Shown here: positions 34,551-46,924 of the stretch, piece after piece | Layout: every line of letters begins with the position of its first letter | How positions within the stretch are numbered: position 1 is the first letter of the stretch | From: Papilionanthe hookeriana x Papilionanthe teres | Taxonomy: Eukaryota > Streptophyta > Magnoliopsida > Asparagales > Orchidaceae | Length of the DNA stretch: 64,000 nt | Reading direction: 5' to 3' | Assembly (NCBI GenBank): GCA_022702705.1 | Contig: CM040421.1 | Span: 75,448,121 to 75,512,120, forward strand | Notes under the pieces: generated by a model | Seen by the model: only the letters and a program-made list of their open reading frames with translations | Told to the model about the DNA's origin: nothing | Database searches by the model: none | Program-made: the position numbers and the translations under genes

Positions 34551-37063
34551 ATTGAGCTCGATTGGAAATTGGCGGCGGAATCTCGGTGGGGATCAAATGC
34601 TCATGTGTGGAGAGTGATCCGGAATGATTTTGGCGCAGTTTCCTTAAGGTTAGGTTCAGCACCTCTCATGGCCGAGAGAGTGAGGGGTTTAAATAGGCAT
34701 GGCTGGAGGCACTCCTGGGGGTGTCGAGGGTCGGGATCGGCTGCCTCTGGCATGTGAAGAATGAGCCTACAATGGCCACTTGGGATGGGGCGGCTCAGCG
34801 GTGAGAATTCCAAAGTTGGCTCACATGTGAGCTCTCGGCCATGGTGTTTTCCGGCGATCGGGGTGGCCGGCTGCAGCAAGGGTCACCCTCGTGGTCGAGT
34901 GGGTCGGGGTCGGGTGTTTGTGCAAGCAATTGGCAATGGCCGAGTGTAAAGGCTTTGATCCAAAGTAGAATGGGGCATGGCTAGTTTTGGGTCTAAATGG
35001 GTCAACCCACCCATTTGGGCTTGGTGCACCCTTCAAGGTGGCTTTGGGTGCTGTGGGGGATCAAAGGGATCAGCTGGTTTGGCATGGAGAAGTCTCCATC
35101 CAAATATATTTGGATTAAATTTAGGTTTAGGTGAATCATGATTAAGGCTAATGAGCTTTAGGGATTAAGGAAAGGGTCCCTCCTTCCTACCCAATATGGT
35201 ATGGTGGAGTGTCCAAGGCTCTCATGGCTCACATGTGGCTCATGCATGGCTTCATGGCTCACCTTTGGCTTGGGGAAAGCTTGGTCAATTTCATGAAAAT
35301 GGATTATAGGAATTTTTTGGTAATTTGATGGAAATTTGTATGGAACTTGATTTTGAATGATTTGATGATGAATTTAGGACTTAGGTATTGAGTTTAATTG
35401 AAAGTATGATGAGGGGAAATGTCATATGGGCTTTGGGACCAATTTTGGGCCTTTGGATGTGGTAAGGGATGGGCTTTTAAAATGGTTTAGGAAAGTGGGC
35501 TTTTGAATTTTAAAATGGATTTTGGGATGAAATTTTGGTAAAGGCTTGGGCCAAATAATTGTTGAGTTCGGTTTAGGGATGTGTCATGAGTGGTTTGAAA
35601 CAAATTTGAGGTGATTTGGGTTTGAATTGGGTTGGATATGGGCCTTTTGGTAAAGAGGCTAAGGTGGGCCATAATGGGCTACCATGGGCCAAAGTTGGGC
35701 TAGAGTTGAAATTGATGTAAAATTAATATTGGTAAATGTTTATGGGAGTGTTTCAAAGAGATTTTGGCTTTGGTTAGGTTTTGATTTTGGGATTTGGGCT
35801 CATTTGGGCTAGGTTTAGGTTTAGGTCAAAATTGGGCTTTTTGATTTTGGGGTTGAATTTGAGTGGGGTTTGGGTCTAAATTTTGGGCAAATCATGTTAG
35901 TGTTTTGTTTATGGGGATGTTAAGGAAGATTTAGAAAAGATTTGGGGTTAATTGGAGTTGAATTGGGTGAGTTTGGGTTAAGTTTGGGTCATGGGTCCAA
36001 ATTGGGCTTTAAGGCCAAAAGTGAAATTGGATCCAAATGTCAATCAAATTGAGCTTGGATTTGGTCTAGATTGGTGTTGGGGATGTTGAATTGAAGTTTA
36101 GAATTGAATTGGACCAGAATTTAGGTCAATTGGGTAGGTTAGGTTTGACATTGGGTTTACTTTGGGTTAAAATGGGTCAAATTGGGGGTTTTGATAAAAG
36201 TGGGGTAAATTGACAAAATTGGCCCATGGTGTAGTTGAACAAAATGAAATTGGGAATATTTGGGATTTTCTGGAATTTTCTGGGAATTTTCTGAATTTTT
36301 GGATTTTTTGGCTAAGAGGGGTATTTTGGGTATTTGGAGGGTATTGGGAGGTATTTTTGGAATTTTTGGTATTTTTGGTTATGGATGATCAGTTTGAGTG
36401 ATGTGGAAATGTTTGGGAATGATTTTGGAGAATTTTGGGTGATTTGGAAATTTTTGAGAAATTTGGGCTATTCAGGGCTTTGGGTAGGTTGGCGGGTGTA
36501 GGGTCCCGGGTGTCAAAAATCGAAAATTTGGAAAATTGAAGATTGGGTTAATGTAAGTGGAATGAAATCATTTTGGTTGAGCCATGAAGCCATATCAAGC
36601 CTACATGAGCCATGAAGGGACTCATTTGAGGCATTCACTATGTTGTTCCTAACCCTCTTAGCAAGGGCTTAGGGGTTAAGGACCATCCATGTGAATCATC
36701 TACATGAGTCGGAGGTCAAGTCGGGTATGGGTGTGTTTTAGGAGGTGTATGGAAGTGTAGTGCATGAGTGTAGTGTGTGTGTAAGTCAGCCCCTTCATCG
36801 GACCGGGCCACCCGTGGGCGGCCCCAAGGCCAAAGAGTCCTATAGGAACTCATCCTTTAAACTTCCACACTTGATTTCAACCCTCAGGTGATTAGGGGTC
36901 TACGGTCAAGTTTGTGGAGTTTGCAGGGAGTTAAGAAGTGGTTTAAAATTCTAGATGGTGGATCCCAATTCTAATCCTCTAAGATAGTCAAAGGAAAAGC
37001 CTAAGGCTAGATCCTAAGTACTAAAGAGAAGAAGAGAAGACCTCATCAAAAATGAGGTCAACA
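34551..37063 (-). mobile_element. Family T LTR fragment, reversed, 5' 2.5 kb
   Basis: It begins on the minus strand with TGTTGACCTCATTTTTG at 37063 and runs to the equivalent of about 3010 in the nested LTR, where it is cut. It has the G-poor U3 and CTATTTAAAC (34687-34696). It starts inside the gag domain of the neighbouring element, with no purine tract in front, so it is more likely an insertion into that gag than its own 3' LTR. The flank CATGC (37064-37068) would be the TSD. Short frames here are composition artefacts. Confidence 0.8.
34687..34696 (-). promoter_or_regulatory. TATA box of the reversed LTR fragment
   Basis: CTATTTAAAC on the minus strand, the same box as in the three other long LTRs. 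Confidence 0.5.
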
Positions 37064-39055
37064 CATGCTTAGATTCCTCCATCGAAGTATGTAGTCCACT
37101 AAAGTTTCGTTCGGTTTCTGTTTCTCCACCACTAGATCACCGATGGTGATATGGTGTTGAGCTATGGCAAACCGTTTCACGAAGAGGTTTTCTAATTCTG
37201 AAAATGTCTTTACCGAACCGTTCGGTAACTCTGCGTACCAATCGAAAGAGATGCCTGACAGACTGCCGATGAACTGTCGGAAGAGTAAGGCGTCACTTCC
37301 ACCGGCGTTGCAACAACTAGCGGAAAATGTGCAACATGCTGTCGAGGGTTTCCGGTACCATCAAAAGTCTTGAACAGAGATGGTACGAAGCCTTTTGGGT
37401 ATTGTACTGCATCAAATTCTTCGGGGTAAGGTCTACCCGTCCGAATAGATGCTCCGCTCTTAGGATCGTGCTAAGGCTTCTCGCACCTGCTGTTCTACCA
37501 TATTCTTGATGTCTTTCTCTTGAATCATATTCTGGGTAGAATCTTTCTTCGGCTGATCGTCTCCGTTAACGGATGTAATCTCTTTTCCTCCGTTTGTAAT
37601 ATGAATAACTTCTGGAGGCGTTTCTCTTGGTGTTTGAACCTGACTCTGAAGAGTGGCTAGGGCTGCAGCCATCTCTTCCATCCTTTTCGCCATTTGAGAG
37701 ATTGTATCATCTTTTTTTCAAAGTTGTGCTCTTAATGCTTCCGGTTCATTTCTCTCCGCAGCTGCCGGAGCACCTTGAGAAGCTGACGATGCTCGTGTCT
37801 CAACCACGTTGATCTCCATATATTCGTCATCCATGAATTCCGACGAATCGACTTCATCTCCAAACTCTTCTTCTCTTTCTCTTGCTAATCGTTGAATGTC
37901 GGTCCTTAGCTTTTCCATAGCATCCTCCAGTGGTCTTTTTCGTACGGTTTCACAGTTATCATGCGAAGGCTGTTGGATTTCTTTCTTAGGAGTCCCCTTC
38001 ATCGCAGTGGCGCTCTCTTCGGACTCGAGTCTCCTGACGAGACTTTCCTTTTCAGGTCGTTGTTTCGGTCTTAATTGGCCAATAGTAGGACGCCATACCA
38101 TCCTTCTAGCAGCAGAAGGCCTAGGACCGGATGGTCCGTCGTGCCGAATGCTTCGGAAGGTGGTATCCTCCCTGATTTGTAAACCCGAAACAACAACAGG
38201 TGGACTAGCTTTCATCTTCTTATTCGGCTTTTCTGTGGCGCTAACGGGTTCTACTCGCGACCCAAGACGGGATTTGGCTGGCACCCGCCCTATCCTTCTT
38301 AAAATCTCTGATATAGGACATTTCTCTTTCTTTGCTAACTTCTTTATCACAGTCTGCAGTCGAGCAAATGGTGTGATCTTAGCCCTTTTCTTTCGGCTGT
38401 TGCTATAATATGCGGGTTGAGGTAATGTAAAAGCAATCTTGCGGACATTTTCCTCGTCAGCTGCGACGGAGAGGGGATGGAATCTACTCCCTTCCAAAAG
38501 CGGTGTATACTCAGGCAATGGTGTGTACTCAGGGATCTCTTCTAAGAAAGCGACTTCAGCAGCTCTGGCCTTTCTGGCAATCCTTATACTTCTGTTCCTC
38601 CTCTGAGTCCGTGTTAGGGGTTGAACCCTTGAGTTGGACCCTATTTCGAAAATAGAAGGTCTCGCAGGGAGATCTGTACCCTCCACAGTAACAGGCTCAT
38701 TACAAACTTGGACTTCCTTCCCCTTTAGTTTAGCGGGAGCCGGGGTAGGTGCAGAGACGACTAGACCGGTGGGGGTAGAGACAACAGTCCTCCTACGAAC
38801 AATAGTATTCTTCTCAGCTGGAACCCTTTGCAGGGGAGGGAACTCTTGAGCTGACTTCAGGTTGAATTCAATCATGGGCTCTTCAGTTTCTGACATTTTG
38901 TCCATTAGTGTAAAGAGAGTGACGTCAGCTATCTTGACATCTGTGTTCTCGAATCCTTGCCCAAAACGGATGATCCCATTGTCGGGCAGTTCATCCTTGT
39001 AAACAACGAAGTCCAGTCCATTAGTGAAGGAGAAGATTAACTTTGGGGCATCCAT
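37064..39055 (-). pseudogene. ORF1-gag of the family T element, broken
   Basis: A 445-residue frame starts at an ATG (39055) with MDAPKLIFSFTNGLDF and runs to a TGA at 37718-37720. The same frame continues as KKDDTISQMAKRMEEMAAAL (coiled-coil-like) to a TAA at 37460-37462. After two further frame changes (about 37460 and 37330) comes the Retrotrans_gag core: RPYPEEFDAVQYPKGFVPS, FIGSLSGISFDWYAELPNGS, FVKRFAIAQHH and DYILRWRNLSM, which stops at the LTR at 37063. The first 400 residues are a basic, Pro/Arg-rich extension with NSRKKRAK and a duplicated EYTPL motif; its function is unknown. Ogre/Tat elements are known to carry an extra ORF before gag. No protease or RT follows. Confidence 0.8.
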
Positions 39056-39564
39056 TTTCTGCAGGGCAGATTCTGAATGTCAGTCCCGAATTATACTTCC
39101 TTTCGTCGTAAATTTTAGGTCGGAAAAGAAAGAGTCCGAACACATTTTCATTTATGTTAGTGCATTTGTGATTTATAAAAGAGGTTGTTTATTAGGTAGT
39201 TTGTTTGTTAGAAACAAAACGATTAAAGGAAAAAAAGTTATAGAAAAGGTAAAGGGCCCGATTTAGAATTGAGAAGTAAGAGAAAGTCTTATGCAAGACT
39301 TCCCGACTCGAAGGGCTGCTCCTAAACTAACACGTATTGGGGGTCCACCCCACCTCAGAAAAGAGGTAAAAGGATCTCGGAACCTCTCTATTTAGGGGTG
39401 TCTAGACAGTGGCTCCTAAATCCAAGAGAGTTGACTATACCCGTTCAAGACAGAAATGAACGTGGTATTTCAACGGAAGAATGGTAGCTTGGTCCACTAG
39501 GGACATGGATTTGCTACCGATTTATGAAAGCAAAACCATCTGATCAAAATGGAAAGAGGAACTT
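39056..39564 (-). other. Leader between PBS and ORF1-gag
   Basis: About 510 bases of untranslated leader. Nothing recognisable beyond short, unsupported frames. Confidence 0.5.
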
Positions 39565-39583
39565 TTCCCCAGCGGAGTCGCCA
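39565..39583 (-). other. Primer binding site of the family T element
   Basis: TGGCGACTCCGCTGGGGAA on the minus strand lies 5 bases after the LTR end. It has the form of the tRNA-Arg-type PBS described for Tat/Ogre-lineage plant elements. The tRNA assignment is from memory of that family and was not computed. Confidence 0.8.
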
Positions 39584-41749
39584 GAAGTTGTCGGCATATT
39601 TTTCGGTTATGTGTTGTATTTTAAAAAGGTGTCGCCTAACATAAATTGTCTGCGAATTTTAGGTTTTAAATTTAATTTAAATATATATGTAATTTAGAAA
39701 GTAGTATTTTATTTTGAAAATAATTTTTGAGTTTGAAAATTTTAAGATATGAAATCAAACCGATCTCACATCCCGAATAGTTTATATAAACGAGCACCGC
39801 ACCACAAACCGTGTATTTATCCCGAGGAATAGACACCTTTGCTCGATGATGGGGCTCGATTAAATAAACTAAAAGATTTGTGACATCCGTTTGGTCTGCG
39901 AACCAATTTTATAAGTCGACAAATTCCCTCGCTTAATATAAATGAATTAAGCGAGGTTTATATTACCAGGTTCTTAAAGTTCCCTATAAGGGCAAGCCCC
40001 TATAGTTAGTTACATCTTAAATGACGGGAATCATTTAAGAAAACTCTCGATAATGATTAGTGGTTTTGCTCTCAAGAATTTCAAAGTTTAAGGCTTTCAA
40101 AGGATTGAATTTTGGAATTTTCAACAGGGATTAGCTCAAATTTGGAACAGTTTATTTTAAGAGTCCAAAGGGAGAGAAGTAGGAGAAGCTGAGGATCCAA
40201 GAAGAATCTTGGCAACTTCCCAAACTATCCTATTGTTTGGCTTCAATTTGGGAGTTTATTTAATGTTTTGATCCTGTCAATTTTAATTAATTAGGACTTA
40301 TATTTGTATGACACAGTCATGCAAATAGCCTCGAAGATATGAGGGTTTATGTCGTACCGAACGACTACCTCGGAGTCCTAAGACCGGTTAGGGCTTAATT
40401 TGCATAGAATGATTATGCAAATGCCTAATGAAAAGTTGAGGATTTATGTTGCGCTAGGCAAACCACCTCGAAGTCCTATGGCTTGGTTATTTAATTCTAA
40501 GAAAGTTTTGTTGAAGTAGATCCGAGTTTTGCTGATGATGATGGCCGAGCTGCCCACCATGCTCCAAGCTCCTTATTGTTGCAGAGGTTTAGTTTTAGAA
40601 GTCATAAATCGGGAGATGAGAGAAGTGTTTTGGTTTAGAGAGAATCTTAAAATCCAAGTGTTTTTAATATTTTAATTAAAACAAATCTTAAAGTTGTTTA
40701 AACAGAACCGATTAAGATCCCACGGTTCTATCATCCCGGCACCGTTATTTTCATCGAATTCACTTAGTCCAGATGAATTTGCGAGACTCAACTGAATGAG
40801 TTCTGCACTCTCATTTAGACCGTGGGAAATCCCGTTAGCAACACGTGGGTTACATCATCCGAAGTATTCCCAATCATTCAACGAGACATTTTAATTTAGT
40901 TGCAATTGTAGTGTTATTGTTCTGTTTGTGATTAAATTTTGAGTTGTTTTATATTTTGAAATGTTGTGGCGGTGATTTTTATCTTGTAATGACTTTTAAT
41001 TTAGATTTGGTTTCAGTTTAGGGACTATCCTAAAGGTTTTGGTTTTCATGCAACAGTTGTTTATCATGCAAGAAAAGTAAAGTGCATTGCAATAAAGTAA
41101 GTTGCAATAAAGTAAATTGCAATAAAATAAAAGCGTATCTGGAGGGTCTTCCCGTCATCCCAAGCTGCACTTAAAACACATGTTAAGACATTTAAATGTT
41201 TCAACAAGTACCTAGGTAAAGCTAAGGGAAAGGTTTTGGTTGTCTACCAAAGTCCTAATCCTATAGCTAATCATCTCCTATGATTTTTAGGTTCTTGTGT
41301 TTTGGTTTAAGGATGACTCTCTTCACCCAAGAACAATTAAGTTCAGTTGTTCTTATAAAAATCCTATCATATTGAGGAAGTGCTTAAGACGAATCTTAAA
41401 CAGATTTTCAATACCTCTAGGATTGTTTTAAGTCCAAGAGAATTTAATTATACAAATGAATTAATCATCTAGGAGTTTAAGTTTTGTTATCTTGCTCAGT
41501 GAACTGGGACATTTGAATATCCTATAAGTGAAGTAAAACTTCACTTGATGCCTCATTTAAGAGTTATAATAATAAGAGCTTTAAAAGGGCAAATCAAATT
41601 ATTAAATATTTTAATGATTTAAACTTAATGATTTAATTTTAATTTTGACTTAATTATAAAAGTTAGTTTAAGTTTGGAATAGTGTTCAAGTTATTTTAGA
41701 TTTAATTCTTAATGATTTCATTTAGGTTTGTTGTTAAATGATTTTGATT

Positions 41750-41990
41750 TAATTTAATTTAATTTAATTTAATTTTAATTTAATTTGATTTAATTTTAAT
41801 TTAATTTAATTTAATTTAATTTAATTTTATTTAATTTAATTTTAATTTAATTTAATTTAATTTAATTTAAATTTTAATTTAATTTAATTTTAATTTAATT
41901 TTGATTTTTAAATTAATTTAATTTTAATTTAATTTTGATTTAATTTTATTTTAATTTTAATTTGGATTATTATTTTAATTAAATTTTTTT
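41750..41990 (-). repeat. (TTTAA)n microsatellite in the 5' LTR
   Basis: Interrupted 'aattt' repeats, the counterpart of the 5470-5870 array but shorter. Confidence 0.85.
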
Positions 41991-44526
41991 TTTGTTTATT
42001 AAGAATTAAGTATTATTGAAGTGGTTTATTTAGGGATTTTTAAATTAAAGAATAAATATCCTCTTAATAATATCCCTACTTTAATAATTCTAATTTCCAT
42101 CATTTTCCCAAAATTTCAATTAATTAATTAATTAAAGTTTATTTTAATTATTTTTTTGAAATGGTTAGTAGGTTTCTACCCTCAATCATTTTAAGTTTCA
42201 TTCATCCAAAATCAGTTTAAAATCAAATATTTTACTCTCCCCTTTTTGATTAATTCTAAAATTTTAATTAAAGTTTGAAATTTTTAATTACCATTTTGCC
42301 CTTCAAGCTTAATAATTCTATAACTCACTAAATTAAGCTCAAATGAACTTGAAATTTTTATGTAACCTCACTTACATGTCATTTAAGACATTAGAGGAGA
42401 AAATGTGCTTTTTCTGTATTTATTTATTTATGTAATTATTTTTAATAGAAAATAGGGGTTTTCAAGGAAAATTCAATAACATGACCACATAAATGTTTCT
42501 GTCCTTAAGAAAATTATGGGATATTCCTAATTACTAGAGGACCATTTGAACCAATTTTGGTAATTTTTTGAATTATATTTTATTTATTATAATTATTTTC
42601 AGTTTTGGAGTATTAATTAATTTTAAAATAAAATTTTAGTTGAAAATTGGATTTTATATTTTTCTTAAATCTCTCTGACCTCAAGGATTTCAGATAAAGA
42701 AATTTTATATTTTTCTTTGATTTATTAGAATTATTTTAGTGAAAAGGTTGGAAAATACATTTTTTAATATTAAAAATTACATTAAGCCTTTAAAATTCAA
42801 TATCTTATCCTAGGGACTTAAGAAAAATATTTGGTTTGTTCCTAAGTAATTACAATTCAAAATGTGAAATTTTGGTGATTTTTAATGTTTTAATGATTTT
42901 TATTATTTTTTTAATTATTAAAAATATTAAAATAATGATAAAAATCAACTTTTTTAGAAAATTACAATTTTAATTTTCCTAAGTTCCTCCGATATCGAGA
43001 AGCTCCAAAACCATTTTTGTGAATTTTTTAAAAGTATTTTGTGAGTTAAGAATTTTTAAAGTTTAATTTTATCCATTTTACTTAAGAGGCTTAATCAACC
43101 CATTTGGTGGGGTTAATCAAGTCCAATTAGTTTCAAATTTTTTATGTGATGTTCCTCTGATCCTAAAGATCAGTTGAGAATTGTTTTCAAGTTAATTTGA
43201 TATATAGTTAACCCTAATTAATTAAAGTTCAATTTTGGGTGTTTAGACCAATTAGGGTTATTCCAAGTGAATTAACTCAAAACTTATTTTTCCTAAGTTT
43301 CTCTGGTCATAAGAAATATCACCAAATTTTCCTAGAATTTATTTCTCAACATGCTAATTACTGGAATTAAAATACTCAAAACAGTAACATGCAATTGAAA
43401 AATCAATAACTTCTCATAGGGATGGCCTCTGACCTTGGAAAATTCAGAGAATGTTCCCTAGTTCAGAGGCTTTAAAAGCCCTATGGTCTCATGCCATGCT
43501 GAATTTCCTATATGTATGGAGAATTGAAATAGTGCATAGAGTAAATAAATCATTAAAAATAAAATACTCAATGAAATTACTTGATTTGTTTTCCACATTA
43601 TTCTCCTCTGTTCAATGAGCAAGAGGGTATTTTTATTTTATTTTTAGGATTTTTCTACACAAAGTTATGGATTTTCTAAGTTCTGGTAATTTAATAAATA
43701 AGAAAAATCCCTATTTTTCGATTTATCCGAATCGGCGCCGCGTCAACCTTAGCATCTCCGAACAGTCACGCGGTGCTTTCTGGTTCGACGCCGCCATCCG
43801 ACTCAACTCTCCAAGGGCCCGCGGTTCATGTTCTATCTTGCTGTCCGGCTTGATCCCGACCGTCCGCTCGATACACGCGCGATCCAACGGCTCCCAGTCA
43901 TCGTCTACGACTGGTGTGAACCTGTGACCGTCCACACTAAAACCCTAAGATCTCACTCAATACTTAATGGATTTTTGTGTTCTTGTGCTCTATGGATTTG
44001 TCTTGAAGAGACGAATACATCTATACGGTGATCATGCATTGAAATTAAGGCATTTGAAATGGAGAATGTTCAGAAGCTCGGAAAGAAGAGAGAGCTCATA
44101 CCTTTGCTCAGAGAAGTGAAGCTTCGATCTGAGAGTTGTGTCACGTTCGATTGGGTCCAAGCAAGCTCCGGATGAAGTCCCTTGGCCCGGTGAATTGCCT
44201 AGGTACAAAAGTGACCACAGCTCGATCACAAAACTTGGAGGCCGGAGCAACTCGGGTGGCCCGGAGAGGGGGCTTTCACCGGGGAACTTCTCCTCTTAGT
44301 CCGGTGAAGGTGTAGGACCAATCAATTTGGAGATTGGCTCACTGTGGTGAAGTGTCCTGGTTTTGGGCTTGAATTTCAACTCTGAAATTAAGCTCACAGA
44401 GAGGAAATGGCAGGGGGATTTCAGTGGGGATCAAGTTCTCCAGGTGTGGGGAAGAGTCTGGAATGATTTTGGCAGAGTTTATATGTGATTTGTTTCAGCA
44501 CCTCCCCCATGGCCGAGAAAGGTGGG

Positions 44527-44536
44527 GTTTAAATAG
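44527..44536 (-). promoter_or_regulatory. TATA box of the family T 5' LTR
   Basis: CTATTTAAAC on the minus strand. As the only promoter here attached to a 5' LTR with PBS and gag, it is the best candidate for driving the element. Confidence 0.55.
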
Positions 44537-46924
44537 AGCTGGCTGGAGGCTCTCCCAGGGGGAGTTAGGGCTTGGGATCAGCTGCTCTGGTGAGGAGAAG
44601 AACAACCATGGTGGCCATTGGGCATGGGGCAACTCAGCAGGTGAGAATTCCAAGCTTGGGCTCACATGGGAGTTCTCGGGTGTGGTGTTTTCCGGCGGCC
44701 CAGGTGGCTGGCCGGCAGGCATGGGTTACCCTCAGGGTCAGGAGGTCCAGGGCTGGGGTTTAGTGTAGGGAATTCGCAATGGCCATGTGTAAAGTGTTTG
44801 AATCAAAGTAGAATGGGGTAAGGGTGTATTTTGGCTAAGTTTGGTCAAATGCATGGATTGGGCTAGGTGCACCTCCCCATGGGTAGTTTGGGCTGAAGAT
44901 AAAGTGGTTTAGGTCAGCTTAATTAGTGGGGAAGGGTCACCATCCAAGTACAATTAAGTTTAAGCAAGGTTTAGTGGAGTCATGGAAGTGGCTAATCACC
45001 CTTAAGAGAATCATTAAAGGGTCCCCTCTTCTTGCCATTTTGGGTATGGTGAAGTGTCCAAAGCTTTCATGGCTCACATGTGGCTCGTGCATGGCTTCAT
45101 GGCTCACCTTTAGCTTGGAAAAGGCTAAGTCAACTTTCATGAAAGAGGTTTTTAGGAATTTTGGTAATTTAGGGGTGATTTGATAGGATTTGGCATATGG
45201 CTTAGTTTAGAAAAATTTGATGGCTAATTTAGAACTTAGGGATGATTTTAATTGAGTGAGGATGAGATGAGATTGTAATGTGGGCTTTAAGATGGATTTT
45301 GGGCTTTTTGAAATCATTTTGGATGGGCTTTTTAAGAAGGCTTAAGGAAGTGGGCCTTGAGTTTGAAAATAAATTTATGGATGGGAATTTTGTGAAGGAT
45401 TGGGCCAAACAAATTTTGGGTTTATTTTAGGGATGTGCCATGATTGATTTGAAGCAAATTTGAGGTGGTTTGGGTTTGAATTGGGTTGGATTTGGGCTTC
45501 TTTGGTAAAGGGGCCAACATAGGTCAAATTGGGCTAATTTGGGCCAATGTTGGGCTAGGGTTGAAATTGATGTAAAATTAATGTTGGGAAATGTTTATGG
45601 GGGTGTTACAAATAGGTTTCAACTTTGGTTGGGTTTTGATTTTGGGATTTGAGCCCATTTGGGTTAGGTTTAGGTGTAGGCCCATTTAGGGAATTTTGGG
45701 TTTGGGTTGAATTTGAGTAAGGTTTGGGTCCAAATTTTTGGCAAATCATGTTAGTGTTTTGTTTGTGGGGATGCTAGGAAGGTTTTAGAAAAGATTTGGG
45801 TCAAATTGGGATTGAATTGAGTTGGTTTTCGGTAAGTTTAGGTCATGAGTCAAAATTGGGCCTTAAGCTTAAAAATGAAATTGGATTCAAATGTCAATCA
45901 AATTGAGCTTGAATTTGGTCTAGATTGATATTGGGGATATTGAATTGAAGTTTAGAATTGAATTGGACCAAAATTGAGGTCAATTGGGGTAACTAGGTTT
46001 GACATTGGGTTCATTCGGGTTTAAAATGGGCTAAATTGGGGGTTTTGGTAAAAGTAGGGTAAATTGACAAAATTGGCCCATGGTGTAGTTGGACAAAATG
46101 AAATTGGGAATATTTGGGATTTTTTGGAATTTTCTGGGAATTTTTGGAATTTATGGAATTTTGGGTCAAGAGGGGCATTTTGGTAATTTGGAGGGTATTG
46201 GGGGTATTTTTAGAAATTTTGGTATTTTTGGCTGGAGATAGTCAATTTGAGTGGGGGAAAATGTTTAGGATTGATCTTGAGGAATTTTGGGTAATTTAGG
46301 TGATTTTGCAAATTTTGGGTAGTTCCAAGGGCATTTGGTAGGTTTGATGGGTGTAGGGTCCCAGGGGTCAAAAATTGAAATTTTGGAGGAATGAAGATTG
46401 ATCAAATGTGAGTGAAATGGAATCACTTTGATTGATCCATGAAGCCATATTAAGCCCATATGAGCCATGAGAGGATTCATTGGATTCACTATGTTGTTCC
46501 TAACCCTCTTAACCAGGGGCTTAGGGGTTAAGGTCCATCCATATGTATTACCTACATGAGTCAGGGAGTCAAGTTGGGTATAGGTGTGGTTTTAGGATTT
46601 GGATTGTGTGTGTGAGAGTGTAGAGTGTGAGTGTAGTGAGTGTGTAAGTCAACCCTCACCAGACCAGGCCACCCAGGGCAATCCTAAGGCCAAAGAGTCC
46701 TATAGGGAACTCATCCTTTAAACCTCCACATTTGATTTCAACCCTCTAGGTGATTAGGGGTCTACAATCAAGCTTGTGGGATTTGCAGGGAGACAAGAAG
46801 TGGTTTAAATTTCTAAGGGATGGGTCCCAATTCTAGTCCTCTAAGATAGTCAAAGGAAAAGCCTAAGGCTAGATCCTAGACACTAAAGAGGGAAGAGAAG
46901 ACCTCATCAAAAATGAGGTCAACA

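Larger units (their letters stand above)
39589..46924 (-). mobile_element. Family T 5' LTR, 7,336 bp
   Basis: On the minus strand it starts TGTTGACCTCATTTTTG at 46924 and ends ATGCCGACA at 39589, followed by a PBS. It matches 705-7953 end to end and contains the same ordered landmarks: G-poor U3 (46400-45200), TATA box (44527-44536), donor-like site (about 44100), hairpin (43998-44015), GC block (43935-43725), TTAAA run (41990-41750) and palindrome (40005-39984). The PBS next to its end proves LTR polarity and identifies the very long repeat as an LTR. The flank CTCCA (46925-46929) is the expected TSD; its partner is lost. No protein gene is supported inside. Confidence 0.92.

Noticed and set aside
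37896..38408. 170-codon plus-strand frame opposite gag
   Set aside because: It is the antisense shadow of the ORF1-gag frame, with no domain features.
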